Position numbers and translations under genes: made by a program. The notes below the pieces were generated by a model. That model saw nothing but the letters and a program-made list of their open reading frames with translations. It searched no databases and was not told where the DNA came from. Below are positions 57,418-64,000 of a DNA stretch of 64,000 nt, one piece after another. The stretch lies in contig NC_080543.1 of assembly GCF_028640845.1 (NCBI RefSeq), positions 93,671,825 through 93,735,824 on the forward strand, in the 5' to 3' direction. Source of the DNA: Ahaetulla prasina (lineage: Eukaryota > Chordata > Lepidosauria > Squamata > Colubridae). Position 1 is the stretch's first letter, and every line of letters starts with the position of its first letter.

Positions 57418-59936
57418 AGCTAAACCTGTTAACAAATAGAATGTTCAAATTCCTGTCTTAAGCACTCTACTACTTTATAATTTTAACAATTATTACATTT
57501 CAAATCATTATGAAGCTCACAGAATGCCAGCTGTCTTTCATATATATTTATTCATTTTTATCTATTAAATACATTAAATGGATTATTGCGTGTGCTTGCT
57601 TCCTTGAGTATCGCTGTAAATGTTACAACAATAATTATAATAATTTTTATACCTACTCATTAACATAAACAGCAACAATACACACATTAAAATATAGCCA
57701 CAATATAAAATAGCACAGGTAAAATAATAATATAAAACCAAGAAACATTAACACATTAAAAACTGATGACCTATAAAACTTTTAACACATTTCTAAATAG
57801 CCTGATTTATTTAAAACAAATAAATTAATAAATCCTGTTGCTGAATTAGCCCTCAACAATAGTTTTCACTACTTTTTGGCTGTCATTTACTAGATAAAAT
57901 TTACTAGTGAGGCACTGAGAAAGGCTGACATTTTATACATGCTATTCATTAACTCTTGCAGCCTGTATTTTGCAAACACCTATCAGTGGCTATTTTATGT
58001 TTTTAGGAAAACTACAGAAATTGTTGAAATGCCACCAAACTGTTTAAAACCTTGCAAGATGATGCTGTTACAGTGCTGCTTGTCCTCTGAAAGCAGGTTT
58101 GAAAAACATAGCATGGCTTAAAACCTGGGAAAGGTGAATAGCAATAGTAAGAGCCTGTAATGAATGATCTAAACTGGCTACCGGTTGCTGACCTTGGAGA
58201 GTTTAAGATGCTGATGTTAAACTTTAAAGGTATAAATGCCGTAGGGGTGGATTAATTTTATGACTGCTTCATACATCAGCAGGAGATGCCCTCACGGCAA
58301 GAAGCTTGACTATTTAAGTATAGAAGAAAGTACCTTCTCTTAATATCACTTCCAGATTATGGTAAATGCTTTATAAAGAGATGAATTGGGCTCCTACCAC
58401 TCCAGCAATTAAAAAGATGACAAGAAACCTCCAGATTTCAGTGGTTAATAATTTTAAGAGCTGATTTTAGTTTTGATTTTGATTGCATGGATTTTGTTAG
58501 TTTTTATTGTAAGATGCCTTAAAAAAACACCTCCCTTTTTATGACCCTGTGATCTCTTAATTCGGGATAGAGTTGGGGGCGACTGGATGGAGCTGAGCAT
58601 TTATTGGCCAGTTGCTCTTCCTGACTCCATGTGGAGTTTGTGACAGATATTTGTTGCCTTCAATGCTGAAATAAATAAATAGAAAAACAGTTGTAAATTC
58701 AATAAGGAATAAAAATAAATAAGACCCAATCAAAAATAGAATATATAAAATTCAACCAGTTCTGAAAAGAAATCTGTATTTCTGAGTTACTTACAAAGAT
58801 AAGGTGTAATTGGAAACAATTACATAATTTAGGAATAAATTAAAAATTGCTAGTATCATTTTTGAATGAATACCTTAAGAACACTCATTCTTTACTGGTT
58901 CTAGTATATTTTCTATTCTTTTGTTCACTGAAATAGAAAGAAAAACACAAGAGCAGTTTTGGTTGTAACTTAATATGTAGTCATTCCAGCCTTAGATCAA
59001 ACATATTTCAAGGGTCAGCACAGTGACATATTTAAGTATTTACTTTGAAATAGTTATATTTTGCCTTACCTTAAAAAGCTGTTTAAAGTTGTTGTTTTTC
59101 TTTGTAAAAATATTTAAAAAATAGAAATATACACACAGTATAGTGATTTAGCAGCCTTTTTTTTACTACACTATTAAAAAAAATTGAAAATTACAGCTAT
59201 ACACCTCAACATGTATACTTGGACTAGCTTTTATTGTATTAAATGGAATGTATTTCTGCGTAGACATGGATAAAATGATGATGATTTACTTTCCACTTTT
59301 TCTAGGTGGCTTACATGAGGAAATTCCTCTGTTTCATTCCTCCACAAACAAACAAACAACCACAGTGAGGCAAGTTAAGCTTATTATAGTCCAAGGCTTC
59401 AGTCTGATGAAAGTTGAGTTCCAATGAACCTTTTGATGAGGTGACATTTGTAAAATTGCACTTAAACGTGTTATACAATGGCTACCTTTCATTATATATT
59501 TCTAGCAGACAAAACAATTTTTGTTCCAAGAGTTAAAATGGACATATATGAAATGAGGATATCTCTCAGTTGATGGAAAAAAATCATGACTGTTAACATT
59601 CTCTTTTAAATGGTTCCCACTTTAAATTGAAGTCTTTTACAATTCTCTAGCTCTTGAAGATAGTCCAAAATGTCCCAAGATAAAAAAGAGTTCCCTTTTC
59701 CAAGAATAATACATGAATTGCTCTTAGAGAAGATATCCACTTTCTCAAGTCTTTTTCTCCAAGGAGGAAAACTTTACAGTCTCTGCTTCTTCAAATTTAT
59801 TGCTTGGAGAGTTCATAGGAAGCACATATATGAGACGGCAACATCTATTAACACTCTGACTGCAACATCTGTTAACATTAATAATGATGGATGATTCGGA
59901 TGATGGGCTGGCTTGGCTGGTGTCCCCTTTCTTCCC
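57418..59936. other. Mostly unannotated, faint L2-like remnant
   Basis: No gene. At about 58180-58250 the + strand can be read as NWLPV followed by FKMLMLNFK, reminiscent of the L2 C-terminal WLPV...FK block. This is probably a very old L2 fragment (low confidence). Confidence 0.35.
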
Positions 59937-61655
59937 TTATTTTATTTATTTATTATTTATTTATTTATTTGATTTCTATACTGCCCTTCTCCCGAAGGAC
60001 TCAGGGCGGTGTACAGGCAAAAATAAAACAAACAGTGCAATATATAATTTAAAATGCAATTAAAAAACTTATTTTAAAATTGGCCTGAAAGTTAAAATAT
60101 ACAGTGAGCTAAAAACCCCATTTAAAATTAGTTAATAAGAATTTTAAAAATTTGATAAAATTCAATTTAAGACAGCCCCGCGCGAATAAAAAGATGTGTC
60201 TTCAGTTCGCGACGGAATGTCCGAAGGTCAGGTATTTGGCGTAAACCCGGGGGAAGTTCGTTCCAGAGTGTGGGAGCCCCCACAGAGAAGGACCTTCCCC
60301 TGGGGGCCGCCAGCCAACATTGCTTGGCGGACGGCACCCTGAGAAGTCCCTCTCTGTGAGAGCGTACGGGTCGGTGGGAGGCATGTGGTAACAGCAGGCG
60401 GTCCCGTAAGTACCCAGGCCCTAAGCCATGGAGCGCTTTAAAGGTCGTAACCAGCACCTTAAAGTGCACTCGAAAGGCCACAGGTAGCCAGTGCAGTCTG
60501 CGCAGGAGCGGTGTTATATGGGAGCTACGCGGAGCTCCCTCTATCACCCACGCAGCTGCATTCTGGACTAACTGAAGCCTCCGAGTGCACTTCAAGGGGA
60601 GCCCCATGTAGAGAGCATTACAATAATCCAAGCGAGAGGTAACGAGCTCATGAGTGACCGTGCACAAGGCATCCCGATCAAGGAAGGGGCGCAACTGCCA
60701 AACCAGGCGAACCTGGTGGAAGGCCCCCCTGGAGACGGCCGTCAAATGATCTTCAAACGACAGCTGTTCATCCAGGAGGACACCTAAGTTGCGCACCCTA
60801 TCCTTTGGGGCCAATAACTCGCCTCCAACAGTCAGCCGCGGCTGCAGCTGACTGAATCGGGGTGCCGGCATCCACAGCCACTCCATCTTGGAGGGATTAA
60901 GCTTGAGCCTGTTTCTCCCCATCCAGACCCGTACGGCTTCCATGCACCGGGATAGCACTTCAACAGCTTCATTGGGGTGGCCTGGGGTGGAGAAGTACAG
61001 CTGGGTGTCATCAGCGTACAGCTGGTATCTCACCCCAAAGCCACTGATGATCTCACCCAACGGCTTCATATAGATGTTGAACAGAAGGGGCGAGAGAATC
61101 GACCCCTGCGGCACCCCACAAGTGAGGTCCCTCGTGGTCAACCTCTGCCCCCCTGTCAACACCGTCTGCGACCGGTCAGAGAGATAGGAGGAGAACCACC
61201 GATACACGGTGCCTCCCACTCCCAATCCCCCCAACCGGCGCAGCAGGATACCATGGTCGATGGTATCAAAAGCCGCTGAGAGGTCTAATAGGACCAGGGC
61301 AGAGGAATAACCCCTGTCCCTGGCCCTCCAGAGATCATCCACCAATGCGACCAAAGCTGTCTCCGTGCTGTACCCGGGTCGGAAGCCGGACTGGAACGGG
61401 TCTAGATAGACGGCTTCATCCAGGTATTGGGGTAGCTGTCGCGCCACAGCACTCTCTACAACCTTCGCAACAAAGCGAAGGTTGGAGACTGGACGATAAT
61501 TACCCAAAATAGCTGGGTCCAGGGAGGGCTTCTTGAGGAGGGGTCTCACCACCGCCTCTTTCAAGGCGGCAGGGAAAACCCCTTCCAACAAAGAAGCGTT
61601 GATAATCTCCTGGAGCCAGCCTCATGTCACCTCCTGAGTGGCCAGTACCAACCAG
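59937..61655 (-). mobile_element. L2 LINE, 5'-truncated, long open frame
   Basis: A reversed L2 with an ATTT-rich tail at 59937-59980, the 3' hairpin at 59985-60010, a short 3' UTR, and coding sequence to about 61655. The 5' truncation lies upstream of the RT fingers. No target duplication is evident. Confidence 0.9.
60167..61591 (-). CDS. L2 reverse transcriptase and C-terminal domain (partial)
   Basis: A 474-codon uninterrupted minus frame, partial at the N-terminus because the element is truncated. RT blocks in order: LKEAVVRPLLKKPSLD (residue about 10), LGNYRPVSNLRFVAKVVESA, SGFRPGYSTETALVALVDDL, VLLDLSAAFDTIDHGILLRR, GVPQGSILSPLLFNIYM, and an intact YADDTQLYF (about residue 190). The thumb and C-terminus (LNPSKMEWLWMP, LDYCNALYMGLPLKC, LHWLPVAFRVHFK, WNELPPGLRQIPDLRTF) follow. 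No endonuclease domain is left, so it cannot mobilise itself, but it is the best-preserved RT in the window and must be a recent copy. Confidence 0.9.
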   Translation of the reverse strand: MLEGVFPAALKEAVVRPLLKKPSLDPAILGNYRPVSNLRFVAKVVESAVARQLPQYLDEAVYLDPFQSGFRPGYSTETALVALVDDLWRARDRGYSSALVLLDLSAAFDTIDHGILLRRLGGLGVGGTVYRWFSSYLSDRSQTVLTGGQRLTTRDLTCGVPQGSILSPLLFNIYMKPLGEIISGFGVRYQLYADDTQLYFSTPGHPNEAVEVLSRCMEAVRVWMGRNRLKLNPSKMEWLWMPAPRFSQLQPRLTVGGELLAPKDRVRNLGVLLDEQLSFEDHLTAVSRGAFHQVRLVWQLRPFLDRDALCTVTHELVTSRLDYCNALYMGLPLKCTRRLQLVQNAAAWVIEGAPRSSHITPLLRRLHWLPVAFRVHFKVLVTTFKALHGLGPGYLRDRLLLPHASHRPVRSHREGLLRVPSAKQCWLAAPRGRSFSVGAPTLWNELPPGLRQIPDLRTFRRELKTHLFIRAGLS

Positions 61656-61748
61656 TACCAACCTTGTGCATCTCTTCCAGAGCTGCATGCTTAGTGGAAG
61701 TGGGTAGCCATCCCAAATACAAGGAGCATAGTGATCTTTGGTCAAGGG

Positions 61749-62449
61749 CAGGGGTGAAATGTTCCCAGTTAGGACCGGATCAGCTGATCCAGTAGCGATG
61801 ATGGTGAGTGGTTCGGAGAACTGGTAGCAAAAATCCCTGCCCCCCCTGCTCATGCCCAGCTGAGCCACGCTATTGTCAGAGCCTTTTTTTAACTTTTAAA
61901 AGCATTTTTATAACCTATTTGGCTGAATAGGTTGTAAAAAATACTTTTAAAAGGTAAAAAAAAGGCTCTGAAGATTATAGCTGAGCTGCGCGATCATGAG
62001 AGCCGTTTTTTTACCTTTTAAAAGCCGAAGAGGTTGTAAAAAAAAATGCTTTTAAAAGTAAAAAAAAAGGTCACGTGCAGTGGTAGGATTCAAGCAATTT
62101 AACAACCGGTTCTCTGCCATAATGATTCCTTCCAACAGTTCACCAAATTACTCAGTAAGTTAACAACCGGTTCTCTGCCATAATGATTCCTTCCAACAGT
62201 TCACCAAATTACTCAGTAAGTTAACAACCGGTTCTCCCGAAGTGGTGCGAACTGACTGAATCCCACCACTGGTCGCGTGCCACAACTGATTACCCTCCCT
62301 CGCATTGTTCTACTTACCGCAGGCCTCCTTTTGGCATGCACTGTGCATGCGCACCTCACATTTGGTGCATGGTGCGCACTGTGCATGTGTGCACAGCGCA
62401 CATGCACAGCCAACAAACCACTAGTAAACTGGTTCAGATTTCCCCACTA
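61749..62449. mobile_element. hAT element carrying a nested hAT and a hairpin
   Basis: The left end is CAGGGGTGAAATGTTCCCAG and the right end is GGTTCAGATTTCCCCACTA. The flanks GTCAAGGG (61741-61748) and GACAAGGG (62450-62457) match at seven of eight bases. A palindromic block at about 61887-61972 has arms ending in CTTTTAAAAG. A 194-bp hAT with its own duplication sits inside. Confidence 0.8.
62078..62271. mobile_element. Nested hAT MITE, 194 bp, 61-bp tandem
   Basis: The termini CAGTGGTAGGATTCAAGCAA and CTGAATCCCACCACTG are flanked by GTCACGTG (62070-62077) and GTCGCGTG (62272-62279). The interior consists of two identical 61-bp units (62101-62161 and 62162-62222) plus a partial third. Confidence 0.88.
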
Positions 62450-62457
62450 GACAAGGG

Positions 62458-63243
62458 TATATGATAGCTGTACTAGAACCACCAAACAAGCTCAAGGGGA
62501 GGCTTCAGGAAAAATCTATCCAAATTCTGTCAAAGCTGCAGCAAATGGCATCCAATCTGGAGGAAAACATTTACTGTCCCTTTCATTCATTGGATAAAAA
62601 CTATTGTCTCAATCCTTTCAGCTAAGCTGTTTTTAAACCCCGCAATATGTAGGGCAAAATAATTTTGCTCCCTTTGGAAGTTTGATCCCTCACATTGTGT
62701 AATTGCTCTACTTTTCACTTGAATTACCCGGCCCAAAATTGTTTTATTCTACTATAATATCTTTGTGATATTAAGTATGTAAATTGGTAATCTCCTCCTA
62801 TGTGCTGGCTCTGCTTCTGTCAAGCAATCCATTTGTTATTTCAATGATCACTCTGGCCACAATGCTAAAACTAATTTAGCTGCATTACACCACCTTTTAA
62901 ATGGCATTATCTAGGTGTTCTCCATCTGCCTGAAATGGCTGCTCCTCACCTTTATTTTGGTGAGCATGACAAGGGGAAAAAATTCTTTTGTCCATTACTA
63001 CAGTTGAATTCTAGCCCTTTCAATGTAGCATCCTGCCATTATTTCTGAAGCATCTCTGAATGCATAGTGATTATGAGCTAGGCAACGCATGGTTATAAGC
63101 GAAAAAATTAACAAGAGGTGAAACTGATTTTTTATTGCACCTTCCTCTCACAATAAAATAGGGCATCAATTGTTCTGATCATAAACTACGGTATAAAGTA
63201 AAATTACAACATGATTAAAATGTTTTTTTTAAAATATTTATAT
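62458..63243. other. Unannotated sequence
   Basis: No gene or repeat recognised. Confidence 0.5.
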
Positions 63244-63486
63244 CAGAGCCTTTTTTTTACTTTTAAAAGCATTTTTTACAACCTCTTCAGCTGAATAGGT
63301 TGTAAAAAAATGCTTTTAAAAGTAAAAAAAAGGATTGCGCACCACAGCTGATCACCCCCCTGTGCTGTTTTACTTACCCCATGCCTCCTTTTGGTGTGCA
63401 CTGCGCACATGTGCACCTTACATTCGGTGTGTGGTGCGCATGCGCAGCCAGTGAACCAGTAGTAAGCTGGTTCAGATTTTACCACT
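63244..63486. mobile_element. hAT fragment, hairpin and right end
   Basis: The same family as 61749-62449. It has the palindromic block at 63247-63334 (arms with CTTTTAAAAGCATTTTTTAC), then the CpG-rich section, and ends at GGTTCAGATTTTACCACTG. The left end is missing. Confidence 0.75.
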
Positions 63487-64000
63487 GGTTTTAGTAAATA
63501 TTCGCCAACTTTAGAGTTTTATTTAATGGAGGAGGGAGAGAGAGAAAAAAAGAGGAAGGCAAACTACAATGTATTCAGCTTTCCCTTTATTTTTACCTTT
63601 AGAATAACTATGCTAAAATGCAAAATAGAAATGTTCATTTTCCAATTAGAACTCATACCATACATACCATACATTATTATCAAAGGCAACTCAAATGGTT
63701 TTTCATTGCAAGTGTATATGATGTCTAAGTACAAAAAATTAGAATGGAAACTGATGGTACTTCTAGTTTTTGTTTTAGAACAAATTATCCAGTGACAATA
63801 TTTAGGGAAGACAACTCCCTTTTATCTCTGCAGTTTCCCAAAGAAAACTATAAGCTATCTTGTGACAGAAGCATTATTCAAACACACTGCTAGCCTATTT
63901 TGACTTGATACTTGGTCATTTCTGAAGATGACAGCGAGGATAAAAGAAGCATCATTGGATTTATAGATTTCCTTCTCTCATGCTTTTTTAAAGCTGTAAT
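63487..64000. other. Unannotated sequence
   Basis: No gene or repeat recognised. Confidence 0.5.

Overview
The window looks like repeat-dense intergenic or intronic DNA from a squamate reptile, most likely an advanced (colubroid) snake. I find no host exon, tRNA, rRNA or CRISPR array; every coding region I can recognise belongs to a transposable element. The organism call rests on the mix of elements: BovB/RTE, L2, CR1, L1 and Rex1-type LINEs, Penelope-like elements, a chromodomain Gypsy element, tRNA SINEs that share a 3' tail with L2, many short hAT elements, and Rex1-type copies whose 3' tails are AATAG pentamers (a microsatellite known to be abundant in snakes). Layout: 1-3.9 kb holds a GA-rich tract, a hAT end and a tRNA SINE. 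3.9-12.25 kb is a three-layer nest: a BovB copy (minus) is split inside its RT catalytic codons by a near full-length CR1/L2-group LINE (plus), which is itself split by an L2 (minus). 12.6-17.2 kb has a hAT, a SINE, a CR1 with a SINE inside it, and a Rex1 copy. 19.5-21.3 kb has a Penelope-like element split by a hAT, plus an unidentified decayed ORF. 24.15-29.64 kb is a complete Gypsy/chromovirus element with two LTRs, set inside a CATA microsatellite. 29.7-34.2 kb has a Penelope-like inverted repeat, an L1-like segment without visible ORF2, and a 5'-truncated L1 with a perfect 16-bp target duplication. 36-46.5 kb has a solo LTR, a SINE, small hATs, two LINE remnants and a truncated L2. 47-57.4 kb has three larger hATs, three Rex1 copies and a SINE. 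59.9-63.5 kb has an L2 with a 474-codon open frame and a hAT nested in a hAT. The most informative object is the Gypsy element. Its gag and pol frames overlap in a -1 register at a G GGA AAC heptamer, followed by a 7-nt spacer and a perfect 9-bp stem. Its primer-binding site is complementary to the predicted 5' end of its own RNA, which suggests self-priming. Its pol frame runs on into the 3' LTR. These are hallmarks of the Sushi/Tf1-type chromoviruses, the group from which mammalian PEG10 was domesticated. This copy is broken in pol. Eight hATs have readable 8-bp target duplications, five of them perfect, which gives precise element boundaries.
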